A stretch of DNA of 64,000 bases from Methanomassiliicoccales archaeon (GTDB lineage: Archaea > Thermoplasmatota > Thermoplasmata > Methanomassiliicoccales > UBA472), in contig JAPKYK010000002.1 of the NCBI GenBank assembly GCA_026394395.1, forward strand, positions 62,001 through 126,000, read 5' to 3'. The position numbers and the translations under genes are program-made. The notes under the pieces are model-generated. The model was not told where the DNA came from, made no database searches, and saw only the letters and a program-made list of their open reading frames with translations. Shown piece after piece: positions 33,448 through 41,977 of the stretch. Within the stretch, counting starts at the first letter, position 1, and every line of letters starts with the position of its first letter.

Positions 33448-33933
33448 TTATAAATTTTCCTTAGCCAGTTTACGGGCCTCGGCCAGCACCTCATCGTAAT
33501 CGGGCTCCCAGTTGGAGTCTGGAGGTATGTGCATGTAACGGAGTATCCCATGGCGATCGATCAGGAACTCGGAGCGCTTGGGAAATCCAGGCCAGGGGCC
33601 ATCATCGGCCTCCATGGCGTTCAGGAGCCTAGCCAGCCGCGCCCCATCGTCGCTGAGCAGGTGGAAGGACATCTTCAGGTTCTCGCTGTACGCGCCCAGG
33701 GAACGCTGGGAATCATTGCTCACTCCGAAGATGCGGCAGTTGGCCTCATCGAAGGCCTTGTGCATGGCCGTGAAGGTCAGCATCTCCAGGTTGCACACGA
33801 ACCCGAAGGAGGAGGAGAAAATAAGCAATAGGACGCTCCCTTCCGCCCACTGCTCGCTGAGGCGCACCTCCTGGCCGATCTCATTTATCATGGTCCAGTC
33901 TGGGAAGGGCTTGCCCAGGAGGTCTTCGGTCAT
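33448..33933 (-). CDS. Peroxiredoxin-like protein, divergent paralog
   Basis: A 161-residue thioredoxin-fold protein paralogous to the neighbour at 32932. The two share 'VRLSE', 'VLLL', the region around 'ILRYMHIP', and the 'DEVLAEARKL'-type end. The single Cys in the active region is in 'FSSSFGFVC' (Cys47), where both the Pro and the Thr of the PxxxTxxC motif are lost. Peroxidase activity is therefore doubtful. It may use the second Cys of 'DEANCRIFGVS' or act as a partner of its paralog. It is likely cotranscribed with it. Confidence 0.75.
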   Translation of the reverse strand: MTEDLLGKPFPDWTMINEIGQEVRLSEQWAEGSVLLLIFSSSFGFVCNLEMLTFTAMHKAFDEANCRIFGVSNDSQRSLGAYSENLKMSFHLLSDDGARLARLLNAMEADDGPWPGFPKRSEFLIDRHGILRYMHIPPDSNWEPDYDEVLAEARKLAKENL

Positions 33934-34080
33934 GCCCTCCCCATGCTCCCGGAGAGCTAAATAAGATTTGCTGACGGACCATGGCCATCTGGAAAGGACT
34001 CCCTTCCCGTACCCTTATCATATTATGTTTTTCAACGGATCCGAGCGCCAATAAAAAAAGAGAAATAAAGAGAAATAAGG

Positions 34081-34155
34081 TGAGGCCGTCCGAATTTGAA
34101 TCGGAGTCTCAGGCTCCCAAAGCCCGAAGGATGGACCAAGCTACCCCACGGCCCC
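34081..34155 (-). tRNA. tRNA-Pro (TGG)
   Basis: On the minus strand, acceptor GGGGCCG pairs with CGGCCTC with one G-T wobble. The anticodon stem CGGGC/GCCTG encloses TTTGGGA, giving anticodon TGG. The T arm is CTCCG-ATTCAAA-TTCGGA-like, with discriminator A. CCA is not encoded (the next bases are CCT), so the CCA-adding enzyme is required. The rest of the gap 33934-34238 holds only promoter-like AT-rich sequence. Confidence 0.9.
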
Positions 34156-34238
34156 TCGGCGGCGGGATGGAGTGTCCGGTAATAAATAATTGCCTAAGCT
34201 GGCAAGACATTATTAACCCAGTAGTCCAAATACCTGGC

Positions 34239-35378
34239 ATGAAAAAGGGCCTGGTGCTGGGGGCGATCGCCGTGATCGTGGTGGTCATGCTTCTCGCGTT
34301 GTTCCTGCTGGGAGGCATCGCCCAGGACCCCCAGGGTTTCACCGAAAACGACCTGAACGCCCCCGCGGTGACGGTCATCGTCCGCGACGAGGACCTGCCC
34401 GGCCCCCTCAGCGGTATGGATTTCCCGGCGCACCTGACCCCCTGGATCAGTTACACGCCCATGTTCGAAGAGTTCGGCGGGGTCGTGGAACTGCTGATCG
34501 AGAACAACGGCATAAACGATCTGTACGTTCGCTCATACAGCGTCACGTGGGAAGGAGGGAACGCTACCTTTTCCGTGAACTGCTCCAAGCTGGTGGGGTC
34601 CGGGGACACCGCAGGCATGGGGGAGCTTTATCTAGCCGGACCTGGTATAAATGGTACGGTCTCATTCCTTATCTCCATGGACCTGTGGGTATCCTCTAAC
34701 GACGGTTCATTATGGTACAACAAAGGGGAGTTGCCTGTCGAGAGCATTGCGATCAATGTCCTTCCTGAAGAAGACCTTCAAGGACGGGACGTAGAGAAGA
34801 ACCCAATCGGCTATTACAACAAGGTCAACGAGCTGATAAACTTCGAGGCCGTACAGGTACTGGCGGACCTGGTGCTGACAGCAGCCCCAGGCAATTTTAG
34901 CGTCCTCCAGATAATCAAGGCGTTCGAACTGGTCAGCTCCACAATAACGTACGCCGAGGACGAGGACAACCACTGGCAATCGGCCTCGGAGACCATTGCC
35001 CTCGGCACCGGCGATTGCGAGGACCAGGCCATCCTTTTGGCCTCACTGGTAACCGTTCTCGGCGGCGATTGCCGGGTCAATCTGATAACCGGACACGCGT
35101 TCCCCACGGTCTATATAGGCAACAACACCTCGGACATGCAGGAGGTCAAGGGGAACATCCAGGACTACTATGGGAACGAGGTACCGGTCCATTGGATGGA
35201 GGACGAGCTAGGGTTCTGGCTGGTGATCGACACGGTGGGCATGCCTTACGTCGGAGGCTATCCCGCCGCCTCTGTGCCCGTCGGCGACGGCGGAGGGGAG
35301 AACTGGAACTTTGAGGATGGCGACTGGGTCAGGACGATAGACGTCACCGGAGAGACCGTCGAAGGGCTGACGTTCTAA
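34239..35378 (+). CDS. Membrane-anchored transglutaminase-like protein
   Basis: A 379-residue protein. An N-terminal signal anchor (residues 4-26) is followed by an outward beta-rich domain (about 50-195) and a transglutaminase/cysteine-protease core. In the core, Cys is in 'GTGDCEDQAILLASL', His in 'GHAFPTVYIG' and Asp in 'WLVIDTV', so the catalytic triad is intact. Archaeal homologs may cleave or crosslink surface proteins. The target is unknown, but three other large surface proteins are coded nearby. The ATG at 34239 follows the tRNA-Pro. The long frame upstream is spurious. It overlaps the epimerase gene tail-to-tail by 4 bases. Confidence 0.82.
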   Translation: MKKGLVLGAIAVIVVVMLLALFLLGGIAQDPQGFTENDLNAPAVTVIVRDEDLPGPLSGMDFPAHLTPWISYTPMFEEFGGVVELLIENNGINDLYVRSYSVTWEGGNATFSVNCSKLVGSGDTAGMGELYLAGPGINGTVSFLISMDLWVSSNDGSLWYNKGELPVESIAINVLPEEDLQGRDVEKNPIGYYNKVNELINFEAVQVLADLVLTAAPGNFSVLQIIKAFELVSSTITYAEDEDNHWQSASETIALGTGDCEDQAILLASLVTVLGGDCRVNLITGHAFPTVYIGNNTSDMQEVKGNIQDYYGNEVPVHWMEDELGFWLVIDTVGMPYVGGYPAASVPVGDGGGENWNFEDGDWVRTIDVTGETVEGLTF

Positions 35379-36340
35379 TCACGATGCGCCAGGATCTCCC
35401 GCACCGCCGTCTTGATGGCCTGCTTGCTGTTCATGGACGGGTCCCAGCCGTACGAACGCAGTTTGTCGGAGGACAGCAGCATGCTCTTGACATCGCCGAT
35501 CCAACCCCGCCCGCCCTGGACCCCGCCGGTCCATTCGTATCTGACGCCCTTCAGCCCCATGGCCTCGGTGACCGCGTCCGCTATCGCCTTCACGGTGAAG
35601 GCGTCCGCGGAGCCCAGATTGAATATTTCCACCTTGTTGCGGGCGTACTCCGTTCCGAGGACGAGGCCGCGCACGCAATCGTCCACGTGCACGTACGATT
35701 TCACGGTCCCCGGTTCAGCTCCCAATATCTCCAGGCGCGTGGGGTCCAGACGCAACTTGGCTACGAAGTCGTGCAGCACGTTGTGCGTGCTGCGGGTGCC
35801 GACGACGTTGGCGAAGCGGAATATGACCGCCTGCATGTCGAAGGAATGGGCGTAGGAGCAGATCAGCGCCTCGCAGGACAGCTTGGTGGCGCCGTACACC
35901 GATATGGGCACCAGCGGGCCGTAATCCTCGGGAGTAGGGATGACCGTGGTCTCGCCGTAGACGGTGGACGTGGAAGGGAAGACGAGATTGCTAATCTTCA
36001 GCTCCCGCATGGCCTCCAGCACCCGGTAGGTGACCTCTATGTTCTGCTGGAAATGGGACAAGGTGTCCTTGGCCCCGGAGCGCACGTCTGGGTTGGCGGC
36101 CATGTGGAATACCATGTCCGCTCCCTTGAATATCGGCCTCAGGTCGTCCTTCAGCAGGTCGGCCTGGACGAAACGGAAGTCCTTGTACCCCTCCGCATCC
36201 TCTAGGAAGACCTTCTTTCCCGCGCTGAGGTTGTCCACTCCTACCACCTGGTTCCCCTGCTCCATGAGCGCGTCCGTAAGGTGGCTGCCAATGAAACCAG
36301 CGCATCCCGTGACCACGATATTGTTTCCCCTGACCTTCAT
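35375..36340 (-). CDS. NAD-dependent sugar-nucleotide epimerase/dehydratase
   Basis: A 321-residue extended short-chain dehydrogenase. NAD site 'VTGCAGFIGSHL', catalytic Ser-Thr region 'VFPSTSTVYGE' and 'YGATKLSCEALI' (Tyr-x3-Lys), and UDP-sugar contacts such as 'FRFANVVG'. It is a UDP-glucose 4-epimerase-like enzyme, and the exact sugar is not readable. It probably feeds surface glycosylation, together with the GT-C protein at 6082. The start at 36340 was chosen because it overlaps the XTPase stop by 4 bases (ATGA). Confidence 0.9.
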   Translation of the reverse strand: MKVRGNNIVVTGCAGFIGSHLTDALMEQGNQVVGVDNLSAGKKVFLEDAEGYKDFRFVQADLLKDDLRPIFKGADMVFHMAANPDVRSGAKDTLSHFQQNIEVTYRVLEAMRELKISNLVFPSTSTVYGETTVIPTPEDYGPLVPISVYGATKLSCEALICSYAHSFDMQAVIFRFANVVGTRSTHNVLHDFVAKLRLDPTRLEILGAEPGTVKSYVHVDDCVRGLVLGTEYARNKVEIFNLGSADAFTVKAIADAVTEAMGLKGVRYEWTGGVQGGRGWIGDVKSMLLSSDKLRSYGWDPSMNSKQAIKTAVREILAHRD

Positions 36341-36903
36341 CTCCTTCCCTCCATCCTCACCTTGATCTGCGCGGCCAGTTCGGCCATGGCCCGGCCCCGG
36401 TGGGAGCATTCGTTCTTCACTCCCAGGTCCATCTCGGCAAAGGTGAGCGAATGGCCGTCCGGAACGAATATGGGATCGTAGCCGAAGCCACCCTTCCCCC
36501 GCTCCTCGCCGATTATGCGCCCAGGGGACACGCCGATGACGGTGAACTCCCCCAGCTCCTCGGAGCTGACCCCGATGCAGCACTCGAAGCGGGCCCGGCG
36601 GTCCCGCCCCTCCAGCAACCTAAGCATCCCCTGACAGCCGAGGGTGTCCATGACGTAGGCCGAGTACACTCCCGGGAAATCGTTGAGCGAGGGCACGAAC
36701 AGGCCAGAGTCGTCCAGCATGAAGTTGCGATGGCCCTCCCGTTTGAGCTGTGCCAGGCAGGCCAGGACCACCTCATGCAAGGTGTCCGCCTGTATCTCGT
36801 CGCACTCCACCGGAAGGTGAAAGACCTCCACGCCCAGCGATGATAGGCTGTGGCGGTATTCCTGCAGCTTGTGCGGGTTCCCGGTCACCAATCCCAGCTT
36901 CAA
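36337..36903 (-). CDS. XTP/dITP diphosphatase
   Basis: A 188-residue house-cleaning pyrophosphatase. It starts 'MKLGLVTGNPHKLQEY' (the substrate-binding TxNxxK-like motif) and has 'MLDDSGLFVPSLNDFPGVYSA' and 'GKGGFGYDPIFVP' with the catalytic acidic residues. It removes non-canonical purine triphosphates. It overlaps both neighbours by 4 bases, so the unit Bud32-XTPase-epimerase is translationally coupled. Confidence 0.94.
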   Translation of the reverse strand: MKLGLVTGNPHKLQEYRHSLSSLGVEVFHLPVECDEIQADTLHEVVLACLAQLKREGHRNFMLDDSGLFVPSLNDFPGVYSAYVMDTLGCQGMLRLLEGRDRRARFECCIGVSSEELGEFTVIGVSPGRIIGEERGKGGFGYDPIFVPDGHSLTFAEMDLGVKNECSHRGRAMAELAAQIKVRMEGRR

Positions 36904-37514
36904 GCGTAACGCCCCCTCTCCTCTATCTCCTTGACCTTCAGAAGGACCTCGTGACCTCGGGGGAACTCCCTAACGTAAGTATCAGCTATGATGTCGTAAG
37001 CGTACATCATCTCAGAATGGGCGGACTGGAACGCTTCCCGCAGCAAGTGCATGTCCACGCCCATCTCCTCTAGGCTGGCGGCCTTGGCCCCCAGCGAGAG
37101 GTCGATGAACCAGACCCTCCCCCTTTCCAGTATCATGTTCGAGGTGGTAAGGTCCCCGTGCGTCATGCCGTGAGTGTGCAGCCTGGCCACCATCCTGCCT
37201 ATCTCTTGGCACACGTTCTCAACCTCTTCGGCGGAGGCGGTGGACAACGCGTCCTTCACCCTCGGGCCATCTATCTCCTGCATCCACAGCTCGGCCTTCG
37301 CCAGATCGATGTCGTAGACTATCGGGGTGGGAACGCCGCACTCCCGGGCCTCCTGCAACAGACGGGCCTCGGTCCGGGTGCGCTGGGCCCGCAGGGTCCG
37401 GTCCAGCTCGGGATGTCGGTAGGTTTTGGGAACCCTGCTCTTCACCAGCACCTGGCGCCCCATCCACGTGTCCCGGCGGATCTCGGCCTCCGCCCCTTTT
37501 CTCAGCACTTGCAC
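36900..37514 (-). CDS. Kae1-associated kinase Bud32, free-standing
   Basis: A 204-residue small protein kinase or ATPase of the KEOPS complex, needed for t6A on tRNA. Motifs are 'GAEAEIRRDTW', Lys in 'QVLVKSRVPKTYR', catalytic 'MTHGDLTTSNMIL' and metal 'VWFIDLSLGAK'. In many Euryarchaeota Bud32 is fused to Kae1, but here it is separate and Kae1 is not in the window. The next gene downstream overlaps by 4 bases. Confidence 0.93.
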   Translation of the reverse strand: MQVLRKGAEAEIRRDTWMGRQVLVKSRVPKTYRHPELDRTLRAQRTRTEARLLQEARECGVPTPIVYDIDLAKAELWMQEIDGPRVKDALSTASAEEVENVCQEIGRMVARLHTHGMTHGDLTTSNMILERGRVWFIDLSLGAKAASLEEMGVDMHLLREAFQSAHSEMMYAYDIIADTYVREFPRGHEVLLKVKEIEERGRYA

Positions 37515-37527
37515 GGACTGAGTAAAG

Positions 37528-39231
37528 TCAATGCCCCGTTATTATCCTTTCACTTTCCGCCAGCGGCGACCAATAGGTCGGCGGCTCCGGGGCGAAGAAA
37601 TCCCTCAGCAGGGCCACCGGGTCCCCCTCGGAGAACCTCAGGTCCGGGGGCAGCAGCCTGGTCACCTTTTCTTCCAGATACCTCGGGTCAAGCAGCAGCA
37701 CCGCCGCCCGGTCCTCCTCCCGCCTTATGGCCCGGCCGCAGGCCTGCAGTACCTTGCTTAGCGCCTCGTAGGTGTCCAGGTAGGTCCTGGCCTTGTCCTG
37801 CCCCAGCTTCTTCGAGGTCCGAGAGAGCATCTCCTTGCGCTCCAGGGAAGGCGGGGGTATCGGCAGTCCGGCCACCATGACCGCCGCGAGGCATCCGGGA
37901 GGGAAGTCCACCCCCTCGGAGAACGAACCGTGGATGTTGCAGAGCATGAGCACCTCCCGCCGCCCCAGCAGCCTCTGCACCAGTCCGTCCTTCTCCCCCT
38001 TGGACAATCCGGGGCGCTCAGCAAGCAGCTGTTTGCGTCCTTTTATCCCCCTTAGGTCGCGATGCACTGCCGAGAGGAACGAATAGGATGGCAGGAAGAC
38101 CATGACGTTGCCAGGGACGGCATCGCTCAATCTGGCCAGGCAATGGGCCATGGCCGCCGTCCTCTCCCGACAGCGTTCGCGATAGCGCGTACCCACCTCC
38201 GGGACGACGATAGCCAGGCGCCGCTCCGGGTCGAACGGGGAAGAGTAGGAACGGCACACGCTGCCTTCCAGGCCCATGCGGGCGGCGTAGACCTCGGGCG
38301 GATGAAGGGTACCGCTCATGAACAGGGCTCCAGCGCAATACTTCAGCACGTTCTGCACCACCAGGGAGGGCTCCAGGAAGCGCATCGATATCTTACCGTC
38401 GGAAGGAAAAGCCAAGCGCACGCTAGCGTCGCCGAAGCGCATCCAATCGTTCACGAACTCCTCGCTCTCCGCCAGCTCCTCCGGCTCCGGCAGCCCCACG
38501 GAATCAAGGCAGGAGCGTAGCTCCCCCACAGGTATCACTCGATGCCCCCGGGACAGCATGTCCTTCCACACCCTATCGAGCCCTTCGTCTGATCGGACCG
38601 TCAGCTCCTTGCTGAAGGCGTCCATTATGCGCGATGGCAGGTTGTGGGCCTCGTCCACCACCAGGTTCTGTGGGCGGGAGCATCCCTGGAAACGTAGGAC
38701 GTCTGGCAGGTCCCCGAAGGCCCGGGAGAAATCACCGACGATGAGGTCGGCCCCGTTCAGCGCCAGACGGGCGGTCAGATAGGGGCATGTCCCTCGTCTC
38801 AAGCTCAGGGCGATGAGCTCCTGGGCGTGCAAGGGCCGTTGCAGCACCTCCCGGGCGCACCGGGCCATGCGCCCGTCCGCCTGTAGGTGGCAGCGCCGGT
38901 CGGCCAGGCAGGGCGGGGAGGAGCCGAACGGGCACATGCTTTCCCTGGACAGCAGGTCCACCATCTGGATGTGGCGAGGGAACATCTTCACCGTCTCCAC
39001 CACCGCCCGATGCTGCGATTGCCTGGGGGTCAGGAACACCGTCCTGCCCCCGGTCCTCAGCGATGATTCGAGGGCGGCGCTCAAGGCCACGGCTGTCTTC
39101 CCCAGCCCGGTGGGGGCGTGGGCTACCAGCACCTTGCCCGAGGACATGCACTCCCGCGCGTCCCGGAGGAACTCCCGCTGTCCGAGCCGGGGGGCGGTGA
39201 AAGGGAATAGATCGTCATTATCGGGGGTCAT
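37528..39231 (-). CDS. XPD/DinG-like Fe-S DNA helicase
   Basis: A 567-residue superfamily 2 helicase. Motif I is 'HAPTGLGKTAVAL', motif II 'VVDEAHNLP', and motifs V/VI are 'GSFSEGVDFPPG' and 'QACGRAIRREED'. Between I and II four Cys ('MCPFGSSPPC', 'RRC', 'ARC', 'GTCPY') can hold a 4Fe-4S cluster as in XPD. It is a 5'-3' helicase in repair or transcription-associated processes. The start at 39231 ('MTPDNDDLFPF') suits the family. A 13-codon longer frame exists. Bud32 follows after 13 bases. Confidence 0.9.
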   Translation of the reverse strand: MTPDNDDLFPFTAPRLGQREFLRDARECMSSGKVLVAHAPTGLGKTAVALSAALESSLRTGGRTVFLTPRQSQHRAVVETVKMFPRHIQMVDLLSRESMCPFGSSPPCLADRRCHLQADGRMARCAREVLQRPLHAQELIALSLRRGTCPYLTARLALNGADLIVGDFSRAFGDLPDVLRFQGCSRPQNLVVDEAHNLPSRIMDAFSKELTVRSDEGLDRVWKDMLSRGHRVIPVGELRSCLDSVGLPEPEELAESEEFVNDWMRFGDASVRLAFPSDGKISMRFLEPSLVVQNVLKYCAGALFMSGTLHPPEVYAARMGLEGSVCRSYSSPFDPERRLAIVVPEVGTRYRERCRERTAAMAHCLARLSDAVPGNVMVFLPSYSFLSAVHRDLRGIKGRKQLLAERPGLSKGEKDGLVQRLLGRREVLMLCNIHGSFSEGVDFPPGCLAAVMVAGLPIPPPSLERKEMLSRTSKKLGQDKARTYLDTYEALSKVLQACGRAIRREEDRAAVLLLDPRYLEEKVTRLLPPDLRFSEGDPVALLRDFFAPEPPTYWSPLAESERIITGH

Positions 39232-39347
39232 GAGACCCTGATCCCCCGGGCCGAAGCAGTCCTTTGGCACTACGGTCAGACTGACCGCAGGCTCACCGCC
39301 GAGAAAGTGGATATACGACCAAGTTGGTAACCACCACTGGGGAGCAT

Positions 39348-40025
39348 ATGAGGTTCAACATCACAGGGGACAACCTGCAGTTCGTGAACATCGAGTTCGG
39401 GCCCGGGGAGGTCATCTACTCTGAGGCTGGAAGTATGCTCTACATGAGCGGGAACGTAAGACTGGAGACCAAGGCCAAGGGCGGCGTGTTCTCCGGCCTG
39501 AAACGGGCCATGACCGGGGAGTCCTTCTTCGTCACCAATTTCTCCGTCGAGGGCGGCACCGGCCTGGTGGGCTTTGGTGGCAGCGTTCCAGGGAAGATAA
39601 TAGCCTTGGACCTGCGGGGAGGGAAGCAATGGCTCCTGCAGAAGACTGCCTTCCTGGCCGCGGAGGACAACGTGCTCCTGGACATAGCCTTCCAAAGGAA
39701 GTTCGGCGCGGCGCTGTTCGGCGGCGAAGGCCTGATATTGCAGAAGGTGACAGGGGACGGGACGGTCTTCATCGCCGGCTGCGGCGACTTCATCGAGTAC
39801 AACCTGGCGCCGGGGCAGGTGATGAAGGTCTCCACGGCCAACGTGGCGGCCTGGGAGAGCAGCGTGCAGTACGACATCCAAAGCCTGGGGATCAAGACCG
39901 CCCTGTTCGGCGGAGAAGGGCTGTTCGTCACCACCCTCACCGGTCCGGGAAAGGTGATCATGCAGTCCATGACCATGTCCAAGCTGGCCAATTCCCTGGT
40001 CCCCTACCTGCCTAACCGGAGCTGA
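39348..40025 (+). CDS. AIM24/TIGR00266 family protein
   Basis: A 225-residue protein made of repeated beta-prism-like strands, with 'YSEAGSMLYMSGNV', 'FFVTNFSVEGGTGLVGFG', 'GCGDFIEYNLAPGQVM' and 'LFGGEGLFVTTLTGPGKV'. This is the AIM24 family, related to tryptophan-RNA-attenuator-like folds, with no settled biochemical role. The ATG at 39348 has GGGGAG at the right distance. Five bases separate it from the next small membrane protein, so they form an operon running into radB. Confidence 0.85.
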   Translation: MRFNITGDNLQFVNIEFGPGEVIYSEAGSMLYMSGNVRLETKAKGGVFSGLKRAMTGESFFVTNFSVEGGTGLVGFGGSVPGKIIALDLRGGKQWLLQKTAFLAAEDNVLLDIAFQRKFGAALFGGEGLILQKVTGDGTVFIAGCGDFIEYNLAPGQVMKVSTANVAAWESSVQYDIQSLGIKTALFGGEGLFVTTLTGPGKVIMQSMTMSKLANSLVPYLPNRS

Positions 40026-40029
40026 TACA

Positions 40030-40299
40030 TTGGGCTCGCACGGCAAGGACGCCACCATAATGGCGTTGCTCATAATCGCCATGATAGCCGTGGCCTTACT
40101 GGCCCTCCTCTATCTCGAATGGCTGCTGGCGGCCATCATCATAATTGTGGTAATCGCTTTTCTGGCGGCCGTGATTATCTTAGTCCTCGGAGGCCTGATA
40201 GCCATCCCCTTCTATTTCGCCAAGCGCGGCCGGGACTCGGAGCCTGGATCCTACAAATTGGAACAGATGGAAGACCCGGAACAAAAGAAGAGGGAGTGA
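40030..40299 (+). CDS. Small two-helix membrane protein
   Basis: An 89-residue protein with two long hydrophobic segments (about 10-30 and 32-60) and a charged tail 'PEQKKRE'. TTG at 40030 is preceded by GGAGCTGATACA. An internal ATG at 40060 is the alternative. The stop overlaps the radB start (GTGA). No family is recognised. The operon position between an AIM24 protein and RadB may be only a convenience of packing. Confidence 0.6.
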   Translation: MGSHGKDATIMALLIIAMIAVALLALLYLEWLLAAIIIIVVIAFLAAVIILVLGGLIAIPFYFAKRGRDSEPGSYKLEQMEDPEQKKRE

Positions 40300-41006
40300 A
40301 CTTGCAGGACGTCGTCCTGGTCCCCTTCCAATGTGCGCCTTTAGACGAAATGCTCGACGGGGGAGTGGAGAGCGGATGCCTCACCCTTTTGTACGGGGAG
40401 GCCGGGACCGGCAAGACCAACCTCTGCCTGACCTTGGCCAGGAACCTGGCCTTGCAGGGAAAGAAGACGGTTTTCGTGGACAGCGAGGGAATCTCGCTAC
40501 AACGTCTAAAGCAGATGTCCGGGGAGGAGCAGGAGAAAGTGCTGAAGGAGGTCCTTGTGAGCGAGGTGCACAGCCTGGACGACCAAGACCGCATGATCAC
40601 CCAGGCCATCAAGCTGGTCGAGGGGAACTCCGAGGTCGGGTTGATGGTGGTCGATTCCATCACCATGTTTTACCGTTTAGCAAGCAAGGACGAGGAGCGC
40701 GCGGAGCGGCGCGTACTTTCAGGCCAGAGCGCCAAACTGCTGACCCTGGCCCGGAGACGCAACGTCCCGGTGGTGGTCACCTCCCAGGTCTACACCGACG
40801 TGGAGACCGGGACCTTCGAGGCCCTGGGGGGGAACGTCCTGCACCATAACGCCAAGACCATCATCCGTCTGGATAGGGTCGCTCCCGGGAAGAGGAGAGC
40901 GGTGCTGATGAAGCATCGTCATCTGGCCGAGGGTCGGAACGCCGTCTTCTACCTTACCGATAATGGAATCGAGGCCGAACCTCAGATGTCCCTTCCGACG
41001 GCGTAG
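40296..41006 (+). CDS. radB: DNA repair and recombination protein RadB
   Basis: A 236-residue RadA paralog lacking the N-terminal helix-hairpin-helix domain. Walker A 'GEAGTGKTNL', Walker B 'LMVVDSITMFY', and 'RRNVPVVVTSQVYTD' match euryarchaeal RadB. It modulates RadA and Hjc in recombination. The GTG at 40296 was chosen because it overlaps the previous stop and GAAGAGGGA lies upstream. Its 3' end overlaps the oppositely oriented idsA gene by 25 bases. Confidence 0.93.
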   Translation: MNLQDVVLVPFQCAPLDEMLDGGVESGCLTLLYGEAGTGKTNLCLTLARNLALQGKKTVFVDSEGISLQRLKQMSGEEQEKVLKEVLVSEVHSLDDQDRMITQAIKLVEGNSEVGLMVVDSITMFYRLASKDEERAERRVLSGQSAKLLTLARRRNVPVVVTSQVYTDVETGTFEALGGNVLHHNAKTIIRLDRVAPGKRRAVLMKHRHLAEGRNAVFYLTDNGIEAEPQMSLPTA

Positions 41007-41968
41007 TCCACCATCTCCCGCAGCATCTCCTTCTCTGTGGAGTCCTTCAGGCAGGAGAGCAGGTCCTTGGCCCTCTTGGCGTAGTCCAAAGCGAAAAGGC
41101 GGGCGTGCTCTATCGAACCGATGTCCTCCAGCAGCTTTATGGCGGCGTTGACCTCGGCGTCGGTGGCCTGGGCGTTGCCCAGGGCGGACGTCAGCACGCT
41201 TTTCCGGGGATCCTTCTCCAATCGTTCCAGGGCGTCGACGACGATGAGGGTGCGCTTGCCGTTCCGGATGTCGCTGCCCACCGGCTTGCCGGTCCTCTTG
41301 GCGTCGCCCTTGATCCCCAGCACGTCGTCCCAGATCTGGAACCCGATGCCCAGCAGCCGGGCGTACTCCTTCATGGAGGCGATCTGCTTATCCGTCCCCC
41401 GCCCGATGATGGCGCCGCCCTCGGCAGCGCAGGCGAACAGCACGGCGGTCTTCTTCTCCACCATTCCCAGGTACTCTTCGCGGGATACCTCCGGTTTGTC
41501 CTCATTGTCCACGTCGATCTGCTGACCCTCGGCCACTAGGAAGACGGTGATAGAGACGATGCGCAGCAGGCGCCTGAGCTCCTCGCCGTTCACGTCAATG
41601 TCGGCCAGCATCTCGTAGGCCCGGGCGAACAAGGCGTCCCCGGCGATGATGGCCGTAGGTATGTCGAAGGCGACGTGCACCGCCGGGATCCCCCGCCGTA
41701 CCGAGTCCTGGTCGATGACGTCATCATGAACCAAAGTGAAATTATGGATGATCTCCAGGGCGCAACCGTACGGCAAGGCCGCCTTTCCCCGGCCGCCCAC
41801 GGCCTCGGCGGTCAGCATGGCCATTAGGGGTCGCATGCGCTTCCCGCCCGCCTCCGGGTAATGCCTCATCGCTTTGATGAGCTTCTCGTGACTGCCGTAG
41901 TTGACGTACCCGAGAAGGGCCTGGTCTATCTCCTTGACCATTTCCCTCGTTCTCTTGCTGTGGTCCAT
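40982..41968 (-). CDS. idsA: Geranylgeranyl/farnesyl diphosphate synthase
   Basis: A 328-residue trans-prenyltransferase that elongates isoprenyl diphosphates for ether lipids. The first Asp-rich motif is 'VHDDVIDQD', the second 'IWDDVLGIKGD', with 'KRMRPLMAML' upstream. The Met at 41968 was chosen because GGTGATG sits 5 bases before it. It is last in the operon IPK-Fni-IdsA, 9 bases after Fni. Confidence 0.94.
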   Translation of the reverse strand: MDHSKRTREMVKEIDQALLGYVNYGSHEKLIKAMRHYPEAGGKRMRPLMAMLTAEAVGGRGKAALPYGCALEIIHNFTLVHDDVIDQDSVRRGIPAVHVAFDIPTAIIAGDALFARAYEMLADIDVNGEELRRLLRIVSITVFLVAEGQQIDVDNEDKPEVSREEYLGMVEKKTAVLFACAAEGGAIIGRGTDKQIASMKEYARLLGIGFQIWDDVLGIKGDAKRTGKPVGSDIRNGKRTLIVVDALERLEKDPRKSVLTSALGNAQATDAEVNAAIKLLEDIGSIEHARLFALDYAKRAKDLLSCLKDSTEKEMLREMVDYAVGRDI

Positions 41969-41977
41969 GAACATCAC

